64,000 nucleotides of DNA from assembly GCA_963576565.1 (NCBI GenBank), contig OY755039.1, positions 74,542,771 through 74,606,770 on the forward strand, given 5' to 3'. The stretch comes from Aspidapion aeneum. Taxonomy: Eukaryota > Arthropoda > Insecta > Coleoptera > Brentidae. Both the position numbers and the translations under genes were made by a program. Positions 1 to 12,137 of this stretch are shown one piece after another. How positions within the stretch are numbered: the stretch's first letter is position 1; every line of letters starts with the position of its first letter. The notes under the pieces were generated by a model that saw only the letters and a list, made by a program, of their open reading frames with translations, did not search any database and was not told the DNA's origin.

Positions 1-998
1 TAACTATTAACTAGGAGTACGTATTTAGTATCATGACACTGTGTGTCATGCAGTCGTGGTATAATACGTATATCCTATCCACGGGTTTTTTACCAATCGT
101 GACGTTGCTTTTAATTGTTTTAGCAATACTGTGACATTGTTGCAACCATTAAAACAACTGTCAGTTATGGTACATAGATTTGGACAAGATATAACGTGTC
201 GAACATTTAGATAGCGCACAGTACGTCAGTGACGCCCCCCAACTCACCAACCTTCAACTTGTAAAGTTTCATGGTGTCATACAATTTGTTGTGACTGTAT
301 CAACCCTCATGACACCGGGAACGGTATCGATACAAAAGTGCCATTCAACACAGTGTTACACATTCTTATGCTATATATTATAATCTATAATCTTTGGGTG
401 TCCTGTTCTCCACCGATGACGTGAAATACACAGAAACGTACGTCTGGAGATGCTAACTTGATTTAAGTTGGAAACTAACCAAAACCAACTCTGTCTGACA
501 CTCGCGAGTTAAGCACACAGCCTTGTGTGAAGAATTTTCTTTTTGATTTTTATTATCCCCACACAAACACATTTTCCATCTTTTTGTTTGCATAATATTT
601 TTAGATTAGATGTTTTGTACTTGAATGTAGATATTGAACTTTTGCCAGATAAAGTTCACTTCATCCCGATTGTTAGAGATAAAGGCGTCACTTTTTATTT
701 CCGGGATGAAACTGACGAATAAACAAAAATCGGGACGAAAAGTGACTGATCCGACATAAACAGTAAAAATCAAAAAAAAAACCTCTAATACCTAAAAACA
801 CCAAAAAAATAGAAAAAAGCTCGGAAAATAAACTAGAAAGTGCGAAAAATAGCGTATAAATCTCGTGATAAAAGTGTCTTTTTATCCCTCACAAATTGTA
901 GCTTGGGTAGTGCTCAATTTTTTGCGCCTCTGGATAAAAAGTGACAATTTTGTCCTTTGGTATAATATATAATATACTATTTCGTACTTTTATTTTAG
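1..998. other. intron sequence upstream of first visible PHF10 exon
   Basis: No coding signal was recognised. An imperfect inverted repeat around 658-747 pairs a CACTTCATCCCGATTGTT-like stretch with its complement. The end of the interval (tattttag, 991-998) is a plausible splice acceptor for the exon at 999. Confidence 0.5.
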
Positions 999-1259
999 CA
1001 AAGACGTGAAAGATTAACAAAACAACTAGAGAAAGCAAGGCTGGCACGACAAGAAACCATACAAAAAAAAAAAAAAAGAGGCCGTAAACAGGACGAAGGA
1101 GAGGAAAAATCTGAAAAAACAATAGTAACCAAAACAGCCGACAACAGCACACTTGTTGATGACGCCAGTTCGATGTCCATCCAAACTGATCATAGCAAAA
1201 CTGTACATGGTGCAATCAGTCTCCCTTTCACACCTACGAAAATAGAAGTCATAGAAAAG
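999..1259 (+). CDS. PHF10: PHF10 homologue, first visible exon (N-terminal region)
   Basis: Acceptor AG is at 997-998 and donor GT at 1260-1261. The exon is 87 codons, entering and leaving in phase 0. It starts with a charged helical stretch (QRRERLTKQLEKARLARQ), then a run of lysines and KKRGRK that looks like a nuclear localisation signal, then a low-complexity Ser/Thr/Asp region. The next exon continues in the same phase. Known PHF10/SAYP proteins have long, poorly conserved N-termini, so membership rests on position, strand and phase. It could instead be an exon of another gene, but no stop or terminal signal separates it from the later exons. Confidence 0.6.
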
Positions 1260-2597
1260 GTAAAACGCAAAAGCGACATAGAACCAGTAATCTCTATACA
1301 ATATACATTAAACTGGATAAGCAATGATACGCGGGAAAGTGAGAGGAAGTTGCGTAGAAAATGCTACCTTTTCATTTGTCGTTTTACTTACCGAGTTAAT
1401 TCAATGGATTTGATATATTACGGACGTTTCACGTTTCGTGACATTTAAAGATTGTTAATAGTCTGAAAGATAATGGGCAAAATCGGTCCTAAGCCGGAAT
1501 TGAGGTAAATAGACAATAATTTTATTCGTAATTTGGGTAATCAATGCGCTCCAATTAAAAAAATTAGACAAAAAGTAGTTTTTAGAACACTAAGCCAAGC
1601 CTTGCCACAATTAATAGTCTAGGTATAGTATATAGTATGGTGGCCTTAGAAAACATAGTAAAAAAAAGTCTGTATAACAAGGTAGGATTATTATAATTAA
1701 CTCAATGAACGGACGACGCTAGATGGTTTGTCGTGAGTCTAACTCTGCTGAATTTTACTGTATAATAAAGTATAGTACATCTTTTAGTAGTGATTGAAAA
1801 TTGATTTATTTAATTAACTTCCCTGTTGACTTATGCATTTCAAAAAAGGGGCTTTTGATCTCTACAATAAAGTGTAGTAATAAAGATAATACATGCAACA
1901 AAAATGGTTTGCTTGTTAATTTTTAAAAATTTAATTTAATTTAAGGGCACCGCACAAAGGGGCCAATCGGGTGTAAAAGTGGAAGAAACTAAAAAAACAC
2001 AACTAGACATATATAATATCTGGAACTCAAATTATGTAGCAACTAGTGGGCACAGAAAATGCAACAGAGTATTTTCACTTGTTTTTTAGTATGACGTGAG
2101 TTTCACATTTTAAAAAGCATCTGTTTAATTTTTATGATAATTACATACAAATTATTGAATAATTATGTATTACTTTCTCTAATTATATGAAGTGTTATAT
2201 TTAAAAAAAAATTTGCGATGGAGACATCCAGCACAGGTAATTTAACCAAAAAACTTTAAATACCAATATCTAGCTGTAGGTTGTCATAGAGTAATCATAT
2301 TTTTTAAACTAAGAAGTCAATTATTATTAGAATTTACCTAAAAGAAATATAAAAAATATAATTTAGTGTGTGATAAAATTTTGTTAAGCAAAACTATTGT
2401 CACTTTTTTGTTAAGTGAATGTTTCTTAACAAAATGAAAAAAAAAATGGCTGCGCTTTCTTGCGCCTTTTTGAGATTTTTAATATTAAAAATAAAGTGCC
2501 TACATACGACCCAAGTAAAAAAAATTAAACTATACATCTTAAATATAAAACTTGTTTGTTTATTCACGACTTTTTATTAAATAAAAAGTGTTAATAA
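1260..2597. other. intron 1, start: AT-rich sequence with decayed palindrome-family modules
   Basis: No gene is seen. Between about 1690 and 1960 there are degenerate pieces of the same module family as the 3.1 kb palindrome at 23465-26607: a phrase like GGACGACGCTAGATGG followed by a 'ctacaataaagt' phrase, then GGCACCGCACAAAGGGGCC near 1946. The last phrase is matched in inverted orientation near 6418-6436. Confidence 0.4.
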
Positions 2598-4796
2598 TTG
2601 ACTAAAAATTTGATTGATAGTTTTTTAACACACTATCTAAGAACTTTTACAGATTCGAGTTGCCAGATTCTTATTGGGGATTTTAACATAGACATACTGA
2701 AGCAAACAAACGTATCTGAAGAATACCTCAACTGTCTTTCTGCAAATGGTTTCCAACCTTACATCAATAAAATAACAAGAGTCAGAGATCAGCAGAAATC
2801 ATGCTTAGACCACATATTTGTTAAATTTACAAAAGATCAGTTAAAGATAGGTTCGGTTGTTTTTCAGTATGACCTTACAGATCATTACCCAATAATAGCA
2901 TTTATTAAAATAACAAAAAATCAGATAAAAAACCAAGAAAGTAACTATTACTACAAAAAATACACTGACTATCCTAAAGTGAGACAGAAAATGCAGGCGG
3001 TCGACTTTTGGCACTCTTTCTATATGGCTGGGGATATAGATGGAGCGACAGAAATTTTAATTGATAAAATTAATTCAACAGTTGAAAGTTTTACTAAAAC
3101 AGTTCATTTTAAAACTCAAAATCGACCAAAAAATGCCTGGATGACAAAAGGACTCGTAAAATCAGTGGCAACCAAAAATAAAATGTATACTGACCGTCTG
3201 CAGAACCCCCAGAACAAAGAAATGCTTACAAGATATAAAACTTTCAAAAATAAGCTAACAAATTTAATTAAAAAAACTAAAAAAGATTATCATGCAAAAC
3301 AAGTACAACGGGTTTCAGATTCATCACAAAAACTATGGACATTAGTAAACAATATAACAAACAACAACAAACTACAGAAAACAGAGATAAAAGAAATAAA
3401 TAACAATGTATCTTCTGACACACAACAAATCGCAGAAGCTTTTAACACACATTATACCGAACTTGGTAAAAAATATGCAAGTAAAATTATTCCACCAAAT
3501 AATCCACCCCCTAAGCAGAACCGTAATCTGAATTCACTCTTTTTAACTCTAACTACTCCAGAAGAAATACAAACTCTAATAAAAAAATTAAAACCCAAAA
3601 AAGCGCCAGGTTATGATAAACTTAAATCAGACACATTAAAACATGTATCAGACATTATTTCACCACATTTAAGTTATTTAATAAATAAAAGCATGGAAAT
3701 AGGTTATTTTCCAAAAGTCTTAAAAATTGGGATTATTAAACCATTGTTTAAGGGGGGCGATAAACAAGAAAGAATAGATTATAGGCCCATTACACTTATT
3801 TCAACTATTGGCAAAATTTTTGAAATGTCTCTAAAAAATAGAATTGTAAGGTTCTTGGATAAGTATAAAGGGCTTTCGGACAACCAGTTCGGTTTTCGAG
3901 CGGGTAGATCAACTGAAGATGCAATAGTGTACTTAACTAAAAATATTTATGAAGCACTTGACAAAAAAGAAGCTTCACTTTGCGTCTTCATTGATCTGGC
4001 CAAAGCGTTTGACACCGTGTGTCACAAAAAACTTATTAAAAAACTTGAGCAACATGGGATTCGAGGTTCATGCCTGGAACTATTAAAAAGTTACTTAAAT
4101 GGCAGAAAACAATCTGTAAAAATTAATGAAAATATTAGTTCTATGAAAGATGTCGAATACGGCGTTCCTCAAGGCACGGTCCTTGGTCCATTGTTGTTCA
4201 TTGTTTACATGAATGATATCTTTGAGCTGGACTTAAAAGGTATTATAGGAAGCTTTGCTGATGACACCTTTCTTTTTGTAAAAACTAAAACTTGGGGACA
4301 AACAAAACAAAATGCTGAGGAGGATTTAAAAAAGCTAAAAGATTGGTTTGACCACAATAAATTAACTTTAAATACAAATAATACTACTTTCATCACATTC
4401 TCTTCTTATGCCTCTGGAGCTCCCGAAATAGACAGCTTAAAGGTATCAGACTTGCAGACTATAATATCTACAGAGTCTGCCAAATATCTAGGAATAATAA
4501 TTGACAAACACTTACGTTGGAATTTGCAAACAAAAAACTTAATCAACAAATTGAGATACTTAATATCCAGATTTAAATGTCTCAGAATGCACCTTAAATT
4601 ACCAGAGCTTAGAACACTGTATTATGCTCTGGTTCAATCTCATTTGACGTATGGTATTTGTTGGTGGGGAGGGGTCAATGAGTTCAACATTAAGAAACAT
4701 AAAACCATTCAAAAATGGATCATTAAAGTAATTTATAATAAAAGCCTAAAATATCCAACTGAAAAGTTGTTTGGTGACTCTAAAATTTTAACATAA
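2598..4796 (+). CDS. jockey/CR1-like LINE ORF2: partial endonuclease plus reverse transcriptase
   Basis: An uninterrupted 732-residue frame encodes a non-LTR retrotransposon protein. The N-terminal part is the C-terminal half of an apurinic-type endonuclease (GDFNIDI near residue 26, SCLDHIFV near 69, DLTDHYPII near 92). The reverse transcriptase follows: PGYDKL finger motif, FIDLAKAFD at 464-472, GVPQGTVLGPLLF, and the catalytic FADD at 553-556. A thumb and C-terminal region follow. The open frame begins at a TTG just after a stop, so the true start is missing and the copy is 5'-truncated within the endonuclease. Downstream, the same frame resumes for about 60 codons (YSQKIAIRIFNKKEK) after the stop at 4794-4796, which suggests a late nonsense mutation. 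It would copy its own RNA by target-primed reverse transcription if complete. Clade assignment is from motif style only. Confidence 0.85.
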   Translation: MTKNLIDSFLTHYLRTFTDSSCQILIGDFNIDILKQTNVSEEYLNCLSANGFQPYINKITRVRDQQKSCLDHIFVKFTKDQLKIGSVVFQYDLTDHYPIIAFIKITKNQIKNQESNYYYKKYTDYPKVRQKMQAVDFWHSFYMAGDIDGATEILIDKINSTVESFTKTVHFKTQNRPKNAWMTKGLVKSVATKNKMYTDRLQNPQNKEMLTRYKTFKNKLTNLIKKTKKDYHAKQVQRVSDSSQKLWTLVNNITNNNKLQKTEIKEINNNVSSDTQQIAEAFNTHYTELGKKYASKIIPPNNPPPKQNRNLNSLFLTLTTPEEIQTLIKKLKPKKAPGYDKLKSDTLKHVSDIISPHLSYLINKSMEIGYFPKVLKIGIIKPLFKGGDKQERIDYRPITLISTIGKIFEMSLKNRIVRFLDKYKGLSDNQFGFRAGRSTEDAIVYLTKNIYEALDKKEASLCVFIDLAKAFDTVCHKKLIKKLEQHGIRGSCLELLKSYLNGRKQSVKINENISSMKDVEYGVPQGTVLGPLLFIVYMNDIFELDLKGIIGSFADDTFLFVKTKTWGQTKQNAEEDLKKLKDWFDHNKLTLNTNNTTFITFSSYASGAPEIDSLKVSDLQTIISTESAKYLGIIIDKHLRWNLQTKNLINKLRYLISRFKCLRMHLKLPELRTLYYALVQSHLTYGICWWGGVNEFNIKKHKTIQKWIIKVIYNKSLKYPTEKLFGDSKILT

Positions 4797-5100
4797 TATA
4801 GTCAAAAGATCGCCATAAGAATTTTTAACAAAAAGGAAAAAATTGAGCTTTACCTCCACCCACATCAAACTAGAAATGTTGTTAAACAAAAAACAAAAAC
4901 CGTAAGGTCGAATAAGGTATATTGTACCAAAATTATGTAACTTAATACCTAATGAAATTAAAAACGTAAAACATTTAAAAAAATATAAATTCCTAATAAA
5001 AAATTGGATTTACAAATCCAACAAAGAAATTTAAAATTTGTTTATTTAATTATTAATTATAATTATTAATACTTTTCCTTAAAAAATGTATAGTTATTCT

Positions 5101-5196
5101 CTAAATAGTGTCGTTAAAAACCAAATAGTGACAAGTTAACCCGGTAGTAACAAATTAACCCGATAGTGACAAGCTAACCCGATAGTGACACATAAA
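5101..5196. repeat. 19-bp tandem repeat, about five copies
   Basis: Units read like CCCGATAGTGACAAGCTAA. Four 19-bp copies run from 5121 to 5196, preceded by a diverged 20-bp copy. The array sits just after the LINE coding region. Confidence 0.8.
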
Positions 5197-7777
5197 CCCA
5201 ATCAGACAAAAATTTAATACATGACTATATTATTTAATGAGTGTTTCACAACAAGTGGGTAATACCACTTCATGTGTTTTTGTTTATTTTCATTTGTTTT
5301 TTCTAATTTCACTTCTTTTAATTTAGTTATGTAACATACTACTGCTGTAACTAGAAAGATTGAAAATAAACATTTATTTATTTTATTTATTTATTTTAAC
5401 ATAAATTTGATTAACTCATTAAATTTAAAGATGGCTGACGCGTAAAAATTAGGAAAAGCTTCGTTCGAAAAAAATTTTAAATCCATAAAGGGTTTTAATC
5501 AAATTGATATAAACAACTTTTTAGGCCTCTAAAAAGCCAAGTGAATTATGGTAGCGGTTACAGTTACATTAGTTAAAAGGAGTGGGGTGAGGGTAAATCT
5601 TCGAAAGTCAAATTTTGAACCAAAACTTTTGCAAACTTGCCGTTTTCGTATTTTTAACTTAGGAAAGGTGCCCGAAAATTTATCAAAAATATCATTTTGA
5701 CGGATCTTTGTTTTGGAAAGGGTTAAGTGGATTATCAAAGGACCACGCACTAGTTTACACAGGCTTTATGGGGAATTTTTGTCTCGGTTGGCTATAATTT
5801 TAGTATGTTATAGTGGGGTATGTAACAAAAAAAAATGTAAGTAAAGTTAAGTTTTTATATGTATAGTTTTAGAGATATAAACGGTCAAAATTCGTGAAAT
5901 GGTCGTTTTTTTGTAAGTTTTAATAATATTAATTTTTTTGAAAATGGTAAAATTAGTTTTTAGATGCAATATAAGTAAAAAAATATGCATGCATATGTCT
6001 TATTGAGGACACTCTGTACAATACAGCATTTTTAGGTGACTCCTCTTCCTATTTCAAAATTGGCGTCTCCATGATTTTATCTCCAAGTTTAAAAAAAAAA
6101 GGTGATTCCAGACTTTTGGGACATACTGTATATTATGAGCCATGTTAAATAACTTAAACAGAAATATTATAAAATGTAGAATTTTTAAACTCATTTTTAA
6201 TAAATGTTTAAGTCTTAATTACTTTTTTGTGTAAAAGTACTTAAATTTCTTTTAAAAAAATCTATTTTTAAATCACCCTGTAAAAAAAACAAATAATTAA
6301 ACTTTATAAAATATTAAACAGGTGCATTTTAACCTATATCACAATAACCAATACACATTATTTTTGTTTCTAATATTTTGGGTGTTTAAATAATTATTTC
6401 CGACATTAGCTCCATTTGGCCCCTCTGTGCGCCGCTGAAGTTTTAATTATAAAGTTATTCCCACCTTGTTATACAGCGTTTAAAAGGAAATTTTATTGTC
6501 TATAATAAATAGGATAATTTTTTTCCTAAAAAACCTGGTTTAAACAATTTTAATTAATTTTTAAATTACTGAAATAAACGGACGCCGCTGGAGAGTTTAT
6601 TAACAATCCCTATACATTGCTAAAATTGGAATTTAACTTTCTACCATAAACTATATTTTAAATTGTTTCATAAGAAGCCTAGTTTACGAGAAAATTTCAT
6701 GAAACTAACTAACAAAAATTGTTTTAATTTTGCCGACGCCTCTGTAGTTCAAAAGGAAATTTAATTATCTACAACAAAATATAGGACACATTTATTTCCA
6801 AGAAGCTTGGTTTAAAAAAATGAACAAATCATGGGAAAACCTGTATTTAATAAAAAATAAATTACTTCAAATAACGGACGCCGCTTGTGAGTTTATTATC
6901 AGTCTAACCCCGCTGACTTACACATTGATAAAAAGGGAATTTCATTTTCTACAACAAACTATATTCTGCATTTGTTTCGATGGTCTGAGGGGGTCTTTGG
7001 GGATTTTGTGTGACTGGGCCTTGCAGCTCCTCCACTGACCACCAGTGAGTATATTGTTGCTCACTTGTGAGTGGTTTCTCACCACTGTATGCCTGCCTCT
7101 ACAAGTCATATCAGGTGAAAGGCTCCTCAAATCCCTACTTTCCGGGGTGACATTTTGAAATGGCAAACTTTTGAGATATGTACGAGGCCCCGGTAGATAA
7201 AGAGAATTACTCAAACATTGGACATTTTAATTATTTCATTGACTCTTTGAGGGATCCTCCCCTAGCTTTGGTGACCAGCATCCCGCTTACAGGTGACAAT
7301 TTTCTGATGATCAGAACGCAGCTAGTCTACGCTCCCTTATACATGTTTTCTCATAAAATTTAAATGCTTTCAAAACATGGGTTAGCCAGCCAGCTTGTAT
7401 AGCCACTCACTTCGAGATGGATTGTGAATCAAAGTTATCAGATAAAGTTTTACTTATAAAGTTTTTGAACAAACATTGTGTAGTGCTTGACAACGTTGCT
7501 TTTTCGAATAATTTTACTGTAAAAACAAGTTTGAATCTTATAATAAATCTTCTTTTTTCTTTCATGGTTCCAAACTAAGGAGATCAAGTGCCTTTGTGGC
7601 ATCTGGGCAAATGTTAAGCTGTTAAGTGTGTAAATCCAATTATTTAATATATAATTGCCCCATTTTTATAAATAAAACTTCTAGTGATAGGTTGAATCTT
7701 GTAAAAGCTAATCGATGATGCACGAGCTGCCTCGGCACTAAACATTCCTTTAAGTTTGCACTAGTACGGCTTCATGG
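5197..7777. other. intron 1: AT-rich sequence with degenerate palindrome-family modules
   Basis: No gene is recognised. From about 6410 to 6960 the sequence contains several degenerate copies of a module pairing a 'ggacgccgct...gagtttat' phrase (near 6580, 6725 and 6877) with an 'aaaggaaatttt...ctacaataaa' phrase. These are the building blocks of the 3.1 kb palindrome at 23465-26607. The rest, including 6961-7777, shows only short chance frames. Confidence 0.45.
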
Positions 7778-8323
7778 ATGTATAAAAATTATTGTTTTCA
7801 TTTTAGAAATGTACATTTTCTTACAATTTTTCTAGATAAAAGTAAAATAACGTATCAATATAAACCAATTAAGTTTGAATCCAACCTTATAAAATATACT
7901 AAATGTACAAAATTTTTAGGACTGTTTATAGATGAAAACTTAACTTGGAAAAATCACATGAAATATTTACGAAAATCATTATTTCCCCTTGTAGGAGTTT
8001 TGTATAAAATTCGATATCTTTTTCCTTTATCTCATCTTAAAAAAATTTACTTTGCCCTATTTTATTCAAAAATACAATGTTTAATAAGAATAAGAGGTGG
8101 TACAAATTCTTCTAATATAAATCCTTTACAAAACAAAATCATAAAATGTATCCATAAACTTCCATTTTTAGAACCAACTATCTTAATTTAGAAAACTTGT
8201 ATATAGTAATGACATCAGATATGTTCCAAACAATACAATTTAAAAGTAATATTGGAAAAAAATCACTTTCATATGATGGAATATTATATTACAACAACTT
8301 ACCAAAATCATTTCAAAATATTA
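7778..8323 (+). pseudogene. LINE reverse-transcriptase C-terminal fragment
   Basis: The frame at 7778-8191 reads as the end of a non-LTR reverse transcriptase: TKFLGLFIDENLTWKNH, then YKIRYLFPLSHLKKIYFAL and a C-terminal domain. After the stop, another frame continues with SYDGILYYNNLPKSFQNIS-like residues up to 8323, the typical ending of such ORF2 proteins. The fragment is cut at 8322 by the foldback element 8324-12135, and the likely 3' tail resumes at 12138. It belongs to a different family from the LINE at 2598. Confidence 0.7.
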
Positions 8324-9438
8324 GTAGAGTTTAAAAACGCGTAAAAGGCTTCTAGAACCGATTTTCGTGTGCACTTCACTGCTAAAATTTAAGACACAAT
8401 TTAAATCATTTCTTACACCCTAAGAATGCAAAATCGACTGGTCGTCCAAAAATCGTCGTGTGCAGGGGGTGGTAGGGGTAGTTTTTCCAAAAATTTGGAA
8501 TTTTTTTTTTTGCATTTTTTGAATCTATAAAGTGTGCTCATGACTCCACCAAAAGCATATAGTAATATTACTATCAGAAACATTTATTTTTCAATGTTGA
8601 AAATATCGTTCCCAATGCTTTTATATGGAGTTCCCTATTAAACAAGTGCTCGCCCTGAAAACGCGTATTTATAATAATGTATAACTTGTTATAACTCGAG
8701 AACCCTTTGCTTAATTAAAAAAGCACCTTCTGTAAACTTTGTGTATCAAAGATCAGGGATCACAATGATTTTTGAAAAATGTCAATCGGACGCATAGTTT
8801 TTTTTTTAAGTAGCAAAGAGTGAAGCCATGACGCGACGAACGCGGCAGACACTGACATGCGACGAAGGGTCAGATATTTTACAAATGCACGGCGGGCCAG
8901 GCGAAACGCGACTCTATGTCTTGAGACAAGTCGAGACACACATAAGTTCGTTTTTCGTTTAACTCTCGCGGTTACAGATGTTTAAGTTACTTACTTGGTT
9001 TTTTGCTTGTGAATTGCGATATGTATAAATGTTGTGCTTGTGTGATTTGGCCGTGAAGGGCCAAATATCAAAGGCTAGGCGTGAAGAAAAGGGAAATTTA
9101 GTTCTATATTAGAATGTGACTCTCGGCACGACGGGCCTCCAATTTATTTCTATATTAGTATGTGACTCTCGCCCCCCCCCCCCCCACCCAAACCGAACCA
9201 AACCCCCCACCCCCCCCCCGAAGTGGACTATTTTTTTTAAATCAAGCTTTTAGGGTACCTCCCCCTCCACTTTTTTCAAAGTTGGGAAAAACGAAAAATG
9301 TTTCTATAAGAATCATAGCAATGTTGGTTTTATTGAGAAAACCAAAAACCAAATCGGAATCGGTTTAGTTGTTTTTGAGATATCAGCGTTTGTATGTAAA
9401 ACTTTGAAGGGTCATATCTCAAACTATTTTTTTACTCG

Positions 9439-10890
9439 ACTTCCGGTGACTTGACAGCCCTTGGCTGAACCTATTTCTACGGTAAAAATATTAATTTGTG
9501 GCTTTAGATGTCACCCACTTAGTGCATTGACGCGCAATAGGTCCCTGCGTTTTTAAAAAAACAGCATTATTTTAAATTTCAATTATTTGCCTATATCTCG
9601 AGACGTCAAAATGAAAAATTTATAATAACTTTATCGATATGGCCTACGAAGATCTATAAACATCAGAGAAAAAAATTTTGACTAGTTTGGTACTTTTTGA
9701 GTTTTTGCCAAAGAACCCTCAAAATTTGCCAAAAAGTGGTGCTACTTTAAAGTGTTATATTTTAAGACGCCGACAATTAATTTTCATTATCTCGACGGCG
9801 ACAGATGCGTCCGTTAAAATTGTGTCTTCCAGTTGTAACCTAATTACGCTATGTCAAATTTTCTGTTTTGACATATTATGCCTATAGCGGGGAGTGGGGG
9901 GCTCAAATCAAAAGTCGCGATTCTAATATAGAATTTAACGGGTTGTTTCCCTTTCAAATATGGATTCCCGGAAGCCCGTATACGGTCAAATCGAAAAAAT
10001 GCAAGAATCCATTTTGATTTAGTTTATAGATGCCTATTAGTGTGCTAAATTTCAGAGCTCTACGATAAGTTTAAATCTCGAATAAAAGCACTCGCTGGCA
10101 CCGTTTATGTAAGTGACGCCAAAAAATGAGGCCAAAAAAAAAAATACAGAAATTATTTTTGCTGTCAAATTAACAAAAAAACTTCAAATAAATTTTTTGT
10201 AGGTCGCACCCCTCCTCTCCAGGGCTCCTTAAATATAAAAAACCTTAAATTGGTTAAATTTTGACAATTTATATCTCAGAAACGATTTTGCTGCATCACT
10301 TCCGGTGACTTGACAGCCCTTGATTGAACCTATTTCTACGATAACAAAATACATTTATGTGGCTTTAGATATCACCCACTTAGTGTATTGACGCGCAATA
10401 GGTCCCTGTGTTTTTCAAAAACAGAATTTTTTTAAATTTCAATTATTTGCCTATATCTCTAAACAGAGACGTCAAAATGAAAAATTTATAATAATTTTAA
10501 CGATAGGGCCTACCAAGATCTAAAAACATCAGAGAAAAATTTTTATATTAGTTTGGTACTTTTTGAGTTTTCGTCAAAAAACCCTCAAAATTTGCCAAAA
10601 AGTGGTGCTTCTTTGAAGAGTCATATTTTAAGACGCCGACAATTTATTTTAATTATCTCGACGGCGACAGATGCGCTATTGTGTAGGCTTGCAAAAAAAA
10701 ATACATAGTTTATTACCGTTAAAATTGTGTCTTCCAGGTGTAAACTAATTACACCATGTCAAATTTTCAGTTTTCACATATTATGCCTATAGCAGGGAGT
10801 GGGGGGCTCAAATCAAGTCTCGATTCCAATATAGAATTTAACGGGAGGCGCGTAGTTTCCCTTTCAAATATGGATTCCCGGAGGCCCGTA
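9439..10890. repeat. direct duplication of about 0.55 kb inside the foldback element
   Basis: The segment starting at 9439 (to about 9980) recurs at 10298 (to about 10890). Shared landmarks in the same order are TTGACAGCCCTTG, GACGCGCAATAGGTCCCTG, a 'gacggcgacagatgcg' phrase, and ATTATGCCTATAGC. The second copy has an extra insertion near 10680-10715. Confidence 0.8.
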
Positions 10891-11370
10891 GGGCCGAGTC
10901 ACATACTAATATAGTGAATATGGACTCCCGTAGGCCTGTAGGGCCGAGAGTCAAATACTAATATAGAAATAAATTGGAGTCCCGTAGGGCCGAGAGTCAC
11001 ATACTAATATAGAAATAAATTGGAGGCCCCCGAGAGTCACATTCCAATATCAAATTTAACGGGAGGCGCGTCGTTTCAATTTCAAATATGGATTCCCGAA
11101 GGCCCGTAGGGCCGAGAGTCACATACTAATATAGACATAAATTGGAGGCCCGTAGGGCCGAGAGGCACATTATAATATAGAATTAAACTGGACGCGGGTA
11201 GTTTCCCTTTTAAATATGGATTCCCGGAGGCCCGTAGGGCCGAGAGTCACATACTAATATAGTGAATATGGACGACTGGAGGACCGTATGGCCAAGAGTT
11301 ACATACTAATATAGTGAATATAGACTCCCGGAGGCCCGTAGGGCCGAGAGTCACATTCTTATATAGAACT
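10880..11370. repeat. minisatellite inside the foldback element
   Basis: A degenerate unit of about 45-65 bp recurs roughly eight times. It has the core GGCCCGTAGGGCCGAGAGTC followed by 'acatactaatatag'. Part of the unit also occurs at the inner end of the left arm (9100-9175), so the array may have grown from arm sequence. Confidence 0.75.
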
Positions 11371-12137
11371 AAATTTCCCTTTTTTTCACGCCTAGCCTTT
11401 CATATTTGGCCCTTCACGGCCAAATCACACAAGCACAGCATGTATACATAACGCAATTTACAAGCACAAAACCAAGTAAGTAACTTAAACATCTGTAACC
11501 GCGAGAGTTAAACGAAAAACGAACTTATGTGTGTCTCGACTTGTCTCAAGACATAGAGTCACGTTTCGCCTGGCGCGCCGTGCATTTGGAAAAAATTGAC
11601 CCTTCGTCGCATGTCAGTGTCTGCCGCGTTCTTCGCGTCATGGCATCACTCTTTGCTACTTTAAAAAAAAACTATGCGTCCGATTGACATTTTTCAAAAA
11701 TCATTGTAATTCCTGATCTTTGATACACAAAGTTTACACAAGGTGTTTTTTTGATTAAGCAAAGGGTTCTCGAGTTATAACAAGTTATAAATTATTATAA
11801 ATACGCGTTTTCAGGGCGAGCAATTGTTAAATAGGGAACTCCATATAAAAGCATTGGGAACGATATTTTCAACATTAAAAAATAAATATTTCTGATAGTA
11901 ATATTACTATATGCTTTTGGTGGAGTCATGAGCACACTTTATAGATTCAAAAAATGCAAAAAAAAAAATTCCAAATTTTTGGAAAAACTACACCCACACC
12001 CCCTGCACACGACGATTTTTGGACGACCAGTCGATTTTGCATTCTTAGGGTGTAAGAAATGATTTAAATTATGTCTTACATTTTAGCAATGAAGTGCACA
12101 CGGGGTGACACGATAGAAGCGGCTTTTAACTCTACTA

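Larger units (their letters stand above)
2590..5200 (+). mobile_element. 5'-truncated non-LTR retrotransposon (LINE) with 3' tail repeats
   Basis: The element contains the ORF at 2598-4796, a decayed C-terminal extension to about 4940, an AT-rich 3' region, and a short tandem array (5101-5196) that may be its tail. Exact borders are not defined because no clean target duplication was seen. Confidence 0.6.
8324..12135. mobile_element. 3.8 kb foldback-like element with arms of about 0.85 kb
   Basis: The ends are GTAGAGTT and AACTCTAC, flanked by TA at 8322-8323 and 12136-12137. The left arm (8324 to about 9170) is repeated in inverted orientation at about 11270-12135, with small differences. 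Inside are C-rich tracts (9170-9225), a direct duplication of about 0.55 kb (from 9439 and from 10298, both starting ACTTCCGGTGACTTGACAGC), and a minisatellite (10880-11370). No transposase frame is present. The design (long inverted arms, internal tandem repeats, no coding) matches foldback-type non-autonomous DNA transposons. The TA flanks suggest a Tc1/mariner-like integration mechanism, which is inference. Confidence 0.8.

Noticed and set aside
889..1215. 108-residue minus-strand frame rich in Phe/Leu
   Set aside because: It is the reverse of a lysine-rich PHF10 exon; the hydrophobic run is the complement of poly-A.
8324..12135. Possible Polinton/Maverick because of the long terminal arms
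   Set aside because: It is only 3.8 kb, with no polymerase, integrase or capsid frame, and TA flanks instead of a 6-bp duplication.
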